In this document: positions 32,701-44,700 of the stretch, piece by piece
Numbering within the stretch: the stretch's first letter is position 1
How the letters are laid out: each line of letters begins with the position of its first letter
Source: Phoronis australis
Lineage: Eukaryota; Phoronida; Phoronidae
Assembly (NCBI GenBank): GCA_002633005.1
Contig: NMRA01000387.1
Span: forward strand, 120,741-170,309
Reading direction: 5' to 3'
Length of the DNA: 49,569 bases
Position numbers and translations under genes: made by a program
Notes under the pieces: model-generated
What the model saw: only the letters and a program-made list of their open reading frames with translations
What the model was told of the DNA's origin: nothing
The model's database searches: none

Positions 32701-35700
32701 GGTTGTACAGTAACAATGATTTGAATAATGTATTTGTATTTCTAAATAAAGATTCCTCTAACATGTGACCATAGCATATATAATCGAGTAATTGTTTCAC
32801 AACAGCTTTCCAAACACTGAATTAGCATGCGCTCACACGGCCTCAGTGCCCGGAAATTACCGGTAACGCAGTGTTTTATTCATTGCTGGCTTCTTAAAAC
32901 ATTTGCACGCAAAGCCATTACAAATTGTATCTAATGAGACAGACTTTGTTTCAGTTTTATATAAGCATTGGTTAGGATGAGAATAATTCATTTTGAAACA
33001 GAATGCAGAATAATAAACGTCTACATGGCAACCCGCCCGGCGCCAATCCCGACTTAGTCAAGAGCTGATCCGACGAAAACTTCACGGGTCGGATTGTTAG
33101 ATTTCACAGTTCGAACTGGAATACACTGATCAAGAAATTCTAGAGAGGCACTGCGAACATGCATAGGCAACGGAACGTATGGATAGTTCTTTGGTAAGCC
33201 GGAATTCGTCAGAGAAATCACTGCCGACGAAATGCCGGCCACAGACACAGAGGTGTTTCACAGCCTCATACTTGCTATTAACAACATACCTTTCTTTCTT
33301 CACTACTGCGAGCCACTTCCTAAGCATTTCAGGATCTCGAGGAAATCGAAAAAACGATATACCCGCTTTCTTCGCAGCTTCACAATTCGGACAAGTGAGA
33401 ACGATGCACCGCAATATAGCAGCATTCACTCTGCAGACGAACCACTGATGTCGCTGCATCGTTTCTCACCTTCCTCACAGGTTAATGCGACACCTCTCGG
33501 CAAGGTTAGGTCGACCGTATAAGAGGTGATGTGGATATAGACCGATTAAGACAGCAAAAAAAAGAACTAATTGAATTTGGTGGCATTCTCCTTTAACCAG
33601 TGAGAACACCATCATTTCACATTGCTACCCCTTGCAGCTCTAGGGGAAGACTGTAGACTATGCTGTTCTACTACTGCCACCTTTTGGACTAAACCCTTTA
33701 TGGTTCTTCTAAACAATAGAATCATGGTGTAGCCTAGGTTTCTGCTGGAAATCATGATCTTGCAGTAAGTTAGCATCTTGGATGTCCAAGTCCACCAAAC
33801 TTGAGGATAATACAATGGGGCTGTGATTTGTGAAAATCGTGATTTATTATAATTTTTTTTCTCACACAAAGTAGACATTCATCCTGCTTAGTGGTCCTCT
33901 CGGGCTTTGTCATTGAACTAGCATACTTTTCTTATTAACACAGTTCTTTTTTATATACAACAGTAGGTGCAATAATCTTGTAAGGGAAACTATTGTGAGC
34001 ATGGACATTGCTTATAATACTTGGCCATCTCTCATGAAAACTTGTGGGATCCTGTATTTTTCGCGAGTTTTTGCATATATAGAACAGGCGCACTGTCTTT
34101 TCTTTCATGCAGCTATTTGTACGAACTGTTCTCATCTCATAAACTGCATTTCTTTTCCTGTGAATGTCATTCTTTTCATTTGAACATGAGATTACAACTG
34201 AGGAATAAGGATTGTCAATCCTGCCGCACATTGCTTGTACAATATTTATTTTTAACAACTCTTTCAGAAATGTCTAACACTAGAAGATGCTATTGAAGAT
34301 GAAAGCAGAGTGTTGCAGAACAAGGTCGATGGCTTGGAATCTCAAATTCGTATGCACGAGCTCAAGGCAAAAAATGCCTCAGACCATGGTAAGTAGTGTA
34401 GACAAGGTGGCTGGCTGAATGGCAAGGAATGGGAGCGCCTTGTTTTGGCTATAAAAATAAATTGAAATTTCGGAAAAAAATTAATACCAAAACTGTCCTT
34501 TTTGGCAATTTTCAGTCTCCTTGTTGTGAGTGTCTAAAAGTTTCAAAAATTTGTGTGCTGGTAGTTATGGTACAAAACCTAATAAACATGGCAAAAATTT
34601 GATGTTCTATATTTTTATGAATAAAGTAAGAGAATCAAATCTCAGTTGTTGGACATGCTTTGCCCTAAATTAATGAGGTTTTCTCATCCTTGGTCACTAA
34701 TTGACGGTTGGATGGTTTTGCATTTTCCACCTACATTCATTTGGCTCTTGGGCATTTGTTTTATTGTCCAGTTGGACAGTTCCCCTGGAACAGGATGATC
34801 TGGTGCAAGTGACTATGTGGACGAAAGTTAAAAGTTGGGAAACTTAACACACGTGTGGACAGCTTAAACATTCTATTCGAGATTGTGAAAGAGGCTACTT
34901 TAGGATTTTTACACTGAATTGAATAAGCATTGTTCACATGTTCATCACACTATTTCCCATACATGTGGAATTTATTGTGAATTTTCTGAAGAAAAGCATG
35001 TACATTTTTGCTCCATTATTAGCATGGTTTGTATTTCATGGCTCAGGTCAAGCTGTGACGTCACCTGGTCAGCACTGGATTTTTCTGTATTAAAGTGATC
35101 TACATTTGAGAATCTCAGTTTTAATTTTTGGCAATTTTTTGTACACAATAGCAATTATTGTAACTGTAGCATTGGTAGATATTGGAAGTTGCAAGGGGAG
35201 AGCGCAACCACAACTTATGGAGAAAAAATGTTTGCAGTTGCCCAGAAATCGCCTTATAGGCAGCGTTTTCCCCCCTTCATTTTGGTCATATCCATAGGAG
35301 GGGGGTAAGGTCGCTATATCTGCCCATATTTATGGTAATGTGTAATTTGTTCAGTCTTACATTTGTACACGTTAACCCACTTTGGCTGGTTGCTTTGCTA
35401 ACCTGTGCTTTTCCACATGCATAAAACCAGCATTGCAACTTGTTCTCTGACTAAGGTGTTCCGCAGCATTTGTGAAGTCGTTACGGGACAACGGAATGCC
35501 ACTGGGCATGATAAAGTATACCAGAACTAGCTAAATTCTGTTGAGAACTGGTAGTTAATGCAGAACAAGGAGCAAAGCTGGGGGGGGGGGCACTACACAT
35601 AGATCTTGGTACGTATGTTTGAGAACAGCTTCTAAGCACCATGCAGCGCCTTGAAAACCATTCTTTGGTTCATGTTACGAGGTGGAAACTTTTGTTTTGG

Positions 35701-38700
35701 TTTTAAAATACAATTTAATATTCCTAATTACTCGTGATGAAACCATGTAATTAATACACTTCATTAATTACTTCAATGGAAAGATTCACTGTCGCTAGTT
35801 TCATTTGTTTGTGTTTGAAATTTGAAATATCAGCTTGATCCAAATAGTGTTGTGTGTGTCTGTGTATTAAAATATCTAGTACTTAAGGAAGTAGGCTTGA
35901 ATTGCAAAAATTAGTACCCAAGTATCAAAAAGTGAGCTTATTTCACAAACTTTCTGTGAACCAACTGGTTGCGGCGTGATCCAACAAAAACGTACTGTAG
36001 ATGGGTATGCATATCATGCACTTCCCCCACATCTTGGCATAGTGACCTTTTCGCGATTTTTCTCAATCATATGTTCCAAGATCTTTGCTTAATGCCCCAA
36101 GATCACCCTGGAATGTCGTGGTTAGCTTAGCTTGTCCAGTATTTCTGCTTGCACCACCGAAAACGTTCTATTTGTGGGACGGCCTAAAATCGTTCAGTGA
36201 GCTTCATCCAAATATGAATAGATTCAAGAATTTGAACTGACATTTAAATCCTGTTTTAGTCACCAATCTTCAGTACAAGTTACGTATCAAACGAAAAGCA
36301 GGTATGGCTTTTATGAACCGCATTTTTGCCACTGTCGCATATTACCCCTTGCAGTAACCCTGTGGCAGGGGACAGCTTAATCGGTGCACCGCAGACAGCG
36401 CTTTTTTCTACCCCTGCTGCAAAAAAATAATGTAGGTCAATTGTAATTGAGGCTTAAGGTTACTGAGTGTAAATTTGGATCAGAAGAATGTTGCAAGTGT
36501 ATTGCCTTGTGTGTAAACTGTTTACATTTGGGTATAAGCATGTGGGCTTGTTATGGATTGATGGTAAATAACTGTTAAATATGTAGTGGTGGTGATTGCA
36601 TAGCATTGAGTTCTTGGTTCACTACATGACACCTGTGATCGAAAAGTTTTTCATCGCCATTGACGACAGCAAATGCCGAAATGGTGATAAGATATTCTAG
36701 TGAGTTGCCGAATGGCGATTAAAAATGTCTACAAAGTACTGCAGATTTTACCAATAATGGTTTACGTTGCCCTCAGATTAGTTTTTGATGTACAAAATGA
36801 ATGAGTAATGGTTTCGCGTCGTCCCGCGATGAGCCAACCCGTTGTTTAAGCTGATTCGGCTCTACAGAGTGCAGACGATAAGTAACCTGGCAGCGCTCCA
36901 TTTGGAGTGTAGCTGAACTGTTAATAATGTCACGTAGCAAGAGTGTAGAACTGCATGTGAAGTGTCAAGTTTTTGAGTAAGAGAGCAGTTAATTAGTTGT
37001 TCAGCGACTTATCTATTTTATTAAAAGACAATAAACAGAATCACAACGTGCAAATCGCAACAATCGCGACAGTGTGTGTATTGAAGTGTTGAATCTTCGC
37101 TATGCCGTTTTGGTGATCACTTTTGGCACTCCATTGTCATTTGGCTAAACCAAGTGATGTGGACTGTTCGAGCTCTAAACACCCCTACTACTAATAAGCT
37201 CTCGCATGTAGGACCAAGATGTCTACTGCAAGCAGTGGTCATGCCTACGTATGGAAACCAGTTCAGAGAGTTCTGGCGGAGGGGGTGGGGAATTGATGGC
37301 TGGAAGGAGTTTTTGCATAGTAGTCTGAAAAATTCTTAAGAATGTGTATGTTTCTCCATTGCACCTGAGGAGGTGAATTTATTTTTGATTTTAGGAAAAT
37401 GCAGAAGTGAGGTTGGGCTTCAACCCGGGGGTGATTATTATATGGAGGGTGGGCTTGATCTGCAAGTGGGTTCATGGGCTGGATGGGTTTATATGTGGGC
37501 GGGTATGGATTCCTTGACTTACGTCAAATATCATCAATTTTTGACAAATAATTGCTAAAAATTCCCATTCACCGTTTTTCAATGTCATCTAACATTGTGA
37601 TGAAATTAATGCCCACAATTTTTTATGGCAATTGAACGAGGCATAGTGTTTATTTCATGCTACATATCTTTTCTGAAAAAACGAGAATCAAAATAAAATT
37701 TTACTTTTCCACCATAGTGCATCCTTAATTGGTGCTGAGAGTTTACCATAATGTTATCATGTCAAATTTGGATTGGACATCAGTTGATCATCAGTAACAA
37801 AAATCTATGTGACTTTTTTAAGATACAGGGCTTGCTTTCTATCACTGCATTGTCGAGTGGCTTGCACAAAGCTTATGCCCAGTTTCTGTCAGGCGATTAC
37901 CAAAAAGAACTCATGATCGTTTGCTGTTCGAAGCTGCTTTGCGCTTTAATTATCTGTTCACGTCATAATATCAACGCAAATTGACACTCCACCAGAGACC
38001 TGTTCAATAGTGTGGCTGTAAGCTTGGCAAGACCATAGGAAGATGCGAATTGTTTAGTGGCATAGAATTCAACATCAACAAACTTGCCGTTGTGCAGCCA
38101 ACTTGTTGAAATGACAGATTTTGTCTGCCGCCAGCACTTTGCTCTTTTGGCTTTACTTAATTGAGGATGGCGTCACCCATGTAAATGTCCATCAGATTTG
38201 TTTAGTGCCTTCTCTAACAAATCAAATTACAATTAATGTCGGGCTAACTGTGTTACTAGACATGCTGGGCAAAATTATTGTACTGTTCCCAAATATTTTT
38301 GCCAACAATGTGTTGCCACCTATTTGTATGGAAGATGGCAAGAAATAGTCATGTGCGTAGTGACGGTGATCATGCCTCGTCCATCTGAGGCCTTTACCAG
38401 TCATCTTGTAGCATTGTCCATTTGGCAAATACTTATGAACTGTACTGTACAGAGAAACAACAGTTGACAGCTCTTGATAAATTTGGTTCTTATTTTAATT
38501 TCTTGAAATTCAAGCAAATCATTCTGTTATGTATTTTGATAAACATGGTAACGCCTTGCATTGAACAGGCCTCTTTTTGGTGTTGACCTGAAATTGAAAA
38601 AGTGATATATAGGACTCTGTTGTCTGTTGGTAAAACTCCTGCACATGTTACAGTGGCAAGACTCGAAGAAAAGGAGGAAAATAGCAAAAAAGAGTATAAC

Positions 38701-41700
38701 AAGCTCCATGAGAGATATACTGAGGTGAGCGACACTTTTTCTGTATAGTCACTGTGCAAATTTAGCTCTCCATTGCCGAGATGGAAGAGCTCTATGTGTG
38801 ACTTGTCTCATTTTCAAAAGGGTTACTAGGTAACTAATTTGTTGAGCTAAAATTGATGAGAAAAGTAAAGAACAATATATTGCTCGCCACCCTACTTGTT
38901 AACATTGCCAAGCATTGTGCAATTGTCAAACTTCTTTAGCATTTGAAAGACTGATTGCTAAATAATTATAAGGTAACACTGTGATTAGCACCAAGGGCAG
39001 CAGTGGACAACTGGGGGGTACGTCTGCTTCGTTAAAAAACACCCATAAGCGCTAAATACACTCTGCTCCATCAAGAGATGTAGTTTGCTGCTACTTGGAA
39101 TTATCATTCAATGACATGTAATTAATTGGAATCGCTGAAGATATGTTATTATCACCATTGTTATCAGGTAATGCTCAATCTTGTAGGTGGATGACGCTGC
39201 TACCGCTGATAATACCAGCACTGCTGCAATGGTTTTATTAGTTATAACTGTAAATGACACTTGTAGAATATGCTCTCTGTGGTACGTTCCTGGATATTGC
39301 TAGTAGGTTTTTTATTATTATGTAAAACTATGTGTTGGGTAGCAAAATTTGGTGTTTTCACAGGCTTGTGATGTAAAAGGATATTGAACAAACTGTTGCT
39401 TCATATTGCAGCTGTTTAAGACTCATATGGATTACATGGAGCGGACCAAAATGGTTATGGGGGTGGATCGCGGAGACACAGGAATCACTCCACGACAAAA
39501 GTACGTATGTCTCCTGTTTCAATGTGTTTTTGTATCGGTAGACTTTGCTGACTTGGTTGAATTGTAGAATTAATTATTTACAGATGATCTCGCACAGATA
39601 AAACACGAATGCTTGTGACTTCTGTTTTGATTTGTCATTGCTTCTGATTCCGTATTTTGGTTTGTATCTGTTTTACTGGTTACTTTGCCGTTCTTGTTTT
39701 TGTTGTAACTGTGTAATGATTTTCTTTGGATACAACTCTGAGCTGGTTATTTGAGAATAAGCGTCTGAGGATGTTGGGTGGTTCCCATGAATCATGTCAT
39801 GATTTAAAAGTGTTGTAATTTTGTTTTTATTAACTAGTAATAATTGAAATTATATGGTGAAAAGCTGGACTCTTACTTTGAAGCTTTGTTAGCAGTTTTC
39901 TATTTGATTCGTTACCCATCCTCATATTGTACAGGCAGACTAAAATTTTATTGTTTATGCTATGACATTTTTAATCAAATATTAAGCGTAGAACCGGTCT
40001 AACTTCTCTTTGAACACAAGCCATGAAGTTGTTGAATTATAGATCTGTAATTCATTACATCGTACCATTCTCCTACAGTTTAAAATTTCCAGAAATTTCC
40101 ACTATCACGATCTAATCTAGAATCACGCTCGATTAAACTTGTAAAGCAGGCCTTTTGTCACACAAAAGAATCAACAGGTTAAAGTTAAGTCGAATTTCTC
40201 TGAAAGTCTTTTCTCCATTCAAAATTTTTTGGTGAAAGTATTTCATACGACACATCATTCTGCTTCACGACATTAAAAGTCGCTTGCAAATAGTATCTAC
40301 ATCGGTTAGCGTCAGGCACGCTGTTTACAACATAATTGCTTGATTACCTGAGCATCAGATGAAAGCAGACAATAAGAGAGCTGTACTATATAAACATTGG
40401 TTTGCCACTGTCAAACTGATAAGGACACGGCTGTATCCCGACTGGACGATCAGTCAGTTGGGACACTCATTCCATTGCGCGGGTGCGTAACATAAATAAA
40501 TTTGATCCTTTCAGAATTTCTTAATTAAAAACTGTAGTCCTGATTAGAGAGTCAAGTACTGGGCTCCATGGAAGTTTTCAGTAGTCAGTTTCATTGTGAA
40601 CAGCTGATGATAATTGTGTTTCAAGTAATTCCTGAAAGGTTATGGCTTACTTCAGAACATCATAACTCAGAATCAGCTGATTTGATTGATATCAGTGAAA
40701 CTTATGGATACACAGCTTAATGCACTATTCTCAAAAAGGCATTTAGGAAACGTTTTAACAATGTTCCACTGTTGTGTGAGGACTATGATTTTCATGAAAA
40801 ATCAAGTTTACGTGTTGATAAAATGAAGGAAATGTTATTTTGGAAAACTGTAACAGCGTTTTTGATATCTGACCTTGAACGATATATCAAATAAACTTTG
40901 ATGGTGTGATTGATACTGATGTTTTGCTATCCGAATGTACCTTCCTTTTTTGGTAAATTTTACCAAAAAGACATGGTCACGTGACCCAATTAATAATATT
41001 TGGCTAAAAATCCAAAAATCAAATTCCGCTGCCTTTCTACTTTTGGAAAATATATACTTTTAGTGACAGAGTTAAAATCTATACTTTCTAGATATTTCAT
41101 TATTAATTATGCATACTTGTCGATAACGTCCAACCATTTATCTCATCATTTCTCAGTTGTTACAACTTGGCTTTACTTAGAAGACTTGGACGTTTTATAA
41201 TTTGAAGTTTTAATTTTAACTTATTTTGATGATTTCTTTTTGTTCTTCATTTTTAGAGCACAGAACTTTCAGCTTCCAAATTTACGGCCCATCAACCAAT
41301 CAGGAAACATCTTTGGTAATGGGGAGACGCCTACAATAGGGGACGTAACTCCCGACACTCCGTACAGATCAACTCCTGGTGGGAGACGAGAAAGTAATAC
41401 AAACTTGAAGACTGAGCTGCTGAAAAGTCCCGAAGTTGACAATAAACCTCGCAGAGATGCAAACAGGTAATTGTAGCTTGAAACTGTAAGGTTGTATTGA
41501 GTGCTTGCAGATACACAAAGACGAAATATGTTTGCATGAGAAGCGTTCTCTGATGACACTTGTGTAGGCGAATATGGATCATTGGAAAATTCTTCTATGA
41601 TGTGATACTTTTTAAATTGCTAACAAATATCACCCATGAGTCTCACCCTGGGCATGATACAGCTTTGAAAACTAAGAGAAGTTTACCCGCATTGTTTCTG

Positions 41701-44700
41701 TTCTTGAATTCTGACTGATGCAAAATCAAAACTAACCAACCAAACAATACTTGGCATTGAAGCACATACAAAATACTTGGTCCAAAATCATACTCTGGTC
41801 GCATGCATGTGCAATGTGACTGTAACATGGTATGAAGTAATTGAATTTCTTTAAAACCATGAGTCTAATACTGGCGGTCGTTGAATTATAATAATACAGT
41901 GAAGCTTACTTAATGTTACGCTGGATAATAGAATACCGTGCTAATTGTCATGAAATGTCAAAAAAAATGAACCATTTCCCATTAAACCTAACGCATGTAA
42001 TGGCATGATTTATTGTCATATTCTCAGACATTGTCATTAAAAATCAGCAAAATTGATTCTCACCTGCTTATTGGCATATTTACCTTCACTTTTCTGTCTA
42101 AAAATCAACCTAATTCAGTTCAATTGTGTTATCGGAAATTGGCACTAGGGGTAAAAATCAGTTCTTTCCTGAAGAGTTTTCTTACTCTAAGGCAGAACTC
42201 GCTTAATACTGAAATATCTTCTTTATTGTCATAATTAGGTCAGAACCAAGGGTATGACATTAAGCGGACCCCTCTGTAATAATAATAACATTAACAGTCA
42301 CAGTCACAATGATAATAATAATAATAGTAATTATAGTAATAGTAGTAATAGTAAAAGTAATAGTAATAATAATAATAAGTGATAATATTGTAAGTGATAA
42401 TGAAAATCCATTAAATCATGAGATGATTTATTCACAATTTTTATTATTTTGATATCACTTTTTCTGGTCAGGTTGACTGAATGCATTGCTTTCTAGTATG
42501 AAACTGCTTCACTTCTAGAATATGCTGCGGATTGATTTTCCCCACTTTAATAAGCGCGTTTTGTTTCTCAAAAGGAATCCTATGACAAGTACTGGGATCG
42601 GGTCATCCAGTATTTCCACATCTGAGAGAAGTACTTCAAGTAAGTGATGTTAGAAACGTGTCCTAACTGTGTAATCATAGTGTCTAGATCCTTGCTTTAT
42701 GTGTCAGTGACGTGTCACATTTGCATGATTTTTTTATACTCAGTTGACATTTTGTGTGAGTATGTTTTCATAAAAATACAGAAATGGCTCACAATTTTTG
42801 CACCATTCTCTGCATGTAAAATATCTCTTGATATTTGTTTGAATTTTAGACCAAGGTAAATATATTGTATTCTTTTCAATACTTTTTAGTTTTTAAATAT
42901 TTTGTTGAATTCTATTTTTGCATGTTGTTGACTGGGTTATGATAAGGTCAAAAACTTCTAATAAGATGATAATGAAATTGATATGTTTTTATTTAATTAA
43001 TAGTGATGTCGTTGGTTGCATTTATTTTAGGAATTAAATAAAGATTGTTATGATGGCATATTATGGCATCTACTTTAATTTCTGTGCGAGTATTTGACCT
43101 CATGATAGCTCATGATGTATGGTGGTACTATAGGAATGGGACAACCATGTTATCATAAAAAATCTGCGTGTCTTATATTTCCACCATACATTATTATAGT
43201 CATGTGACTAACTTGCATGTTGTGTTTTGATTGTATTTCTGTTGTTTCCTTATTAGAGGAAGACTTGCATAAGTTGGTCCGAGCGACAATAGATGGCTAT
43301 TATTCTGAAAATCAAAATAGCAGTCAGGCATCAAATACTGAGGGTCTAAAAACCAATACGGATATTACCACGGCTAATAGTCGTGTTACAGACACGAACA
43401 ATGACACTACCCGTGATAGCGTCACGGGAACTACAACAGTGAGTAGTCGGACGGGTGTTTCGGAATCCAGTCAGACTCGAGTGCAGGATAACATTGATGA
43501 GGAAGTCCAAACGAGCCTGGAGATTAGCATGAAAGAAGACAAGAAGAAATTGATGGTGTTCAATAGCATGTTAGAGGGAAATGATGAGTTTGAAGAGTCG
43601 ATAGGTGTCGTCGATAGAAAAATAAAAGTAAAGCAAGGTATTGCTAATCATGTGGTGGGAACAAGTTACTGCTTGGTATTGATGCATGGGGTGTTTTCAG
43701 TGTTAAGAATCCTCGAAGCTTGTAGAGCTAGTTGCTATAGAATTGTTTAGTGCTTACTATTTCTGACTGGACTGCGCATATGCTTAGTTTTTACGTGAGA
43801 CAGAAAGATGAAGGTTAAGAATTTACAAGTAACTGTGGTTATTTTTAAGTTCTTAACATTACTACAGCAAAAGGCTGAATGTCATTGAGAAAGTTTGAAA
43901 ATGGCTGTGACATCTTTGTTTCTTTGACTAATTTAGTCATGGTGTTTTGCAAGAAAACTAATCTAGATTTAGAATGTTTATAGACAAAACTTCTGATACA
44001 AACTTGAATTGATTATGGCAAATCTTAATAAAATGTCAAGACTTTGAATGTTTGGATCCTGTTAATTGTTTTTATATTTTACGCTTGCATGTTTGCTGTC
44101 TTAGTTCTTCAATTAATTATTTTTTATTTCTCCTTTTAAGGAGAAATACAACAACTTAAAAGTTGTTTCTAGAACTTGCAGCTTTCTAGTAAGTAAACTT
44201 AAATGTTCATGAAGTCGAATGCAAGTATCATACATTCTGCAAATTTTGGATTGAAAATGTGTAATATATGACTTCTTAAATGCACAGTTCCATATTGTGT
44301 CCAACTGCATCCCCATGCTGTGTGTTATTTAAAGTCTCTAATTCACCCGTTTGGGAATTATTGAGTTGTCAAAAAAGTAGCTTTTGAACCGCTTCTAATT
44401 GGATTTCAACTTGTATGTTCAACTTCGAATAGCAGTGATTTTGATATTCCCAAGAACAAACAGTTTCAAAGTTGCTGAAAACTGGGAACTGAAGGAGTTG
44501 GAATCGTGAGGTTCGTCATGTCATTTGATGACAGAAATGTAATTGGTTTTGTCACTGATCTACAGATGGCACTATTTTTAAAATTATATATCCCACAGTC
44601 TTGGAAGACATGTACATAGATGAAGTAGCTGTTACAATTGATATTGTTCTGTGTCTCGTAACTCTATATAATACTGGCCACCTTTGCGTTGCAGCTCAAA

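Larger units (their letters stand above)
26733..34267 (+). other. Intron 1 of the JIP3/4 homologue (7.5 kb)
   Basis: Contains dispersed repeats (28870-28995, near 30616 and 31751) and the TTAA-flanked THAP element (32005-33592). Small open frames elsewhere (for example 29207-29395, 33995-34296) lack any recognisable domain. Confidence 0.6.

Noticed and set aside
33179-33522. Plus-strand frames opposite the THAP reading frame
   Set aside because: They are shadows; only the minus-strand frame shows a recognisable domain.
37154-37558. Small frames with Trp/Gly-rich sequence in JIP3/4 intron 2
   Set aside because: Short, overlapping on both strands, no domain, no splice-consistent partner.
43217-43256. 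Met and 13 codons upstream of JIP3/4 exon 7
   Set aside because: They lie in the polypyrimidine tract of the acceptor TATTAG.
44601-44694. Frame [10 protein letters not shown] upstream of JIP3/4 exon 8 as an exon
   Set aside because: No donor restores the required phase to exon 8 and the following hydrophobic stretch looks like intron translation; a plausible AG directly precedes 44695.
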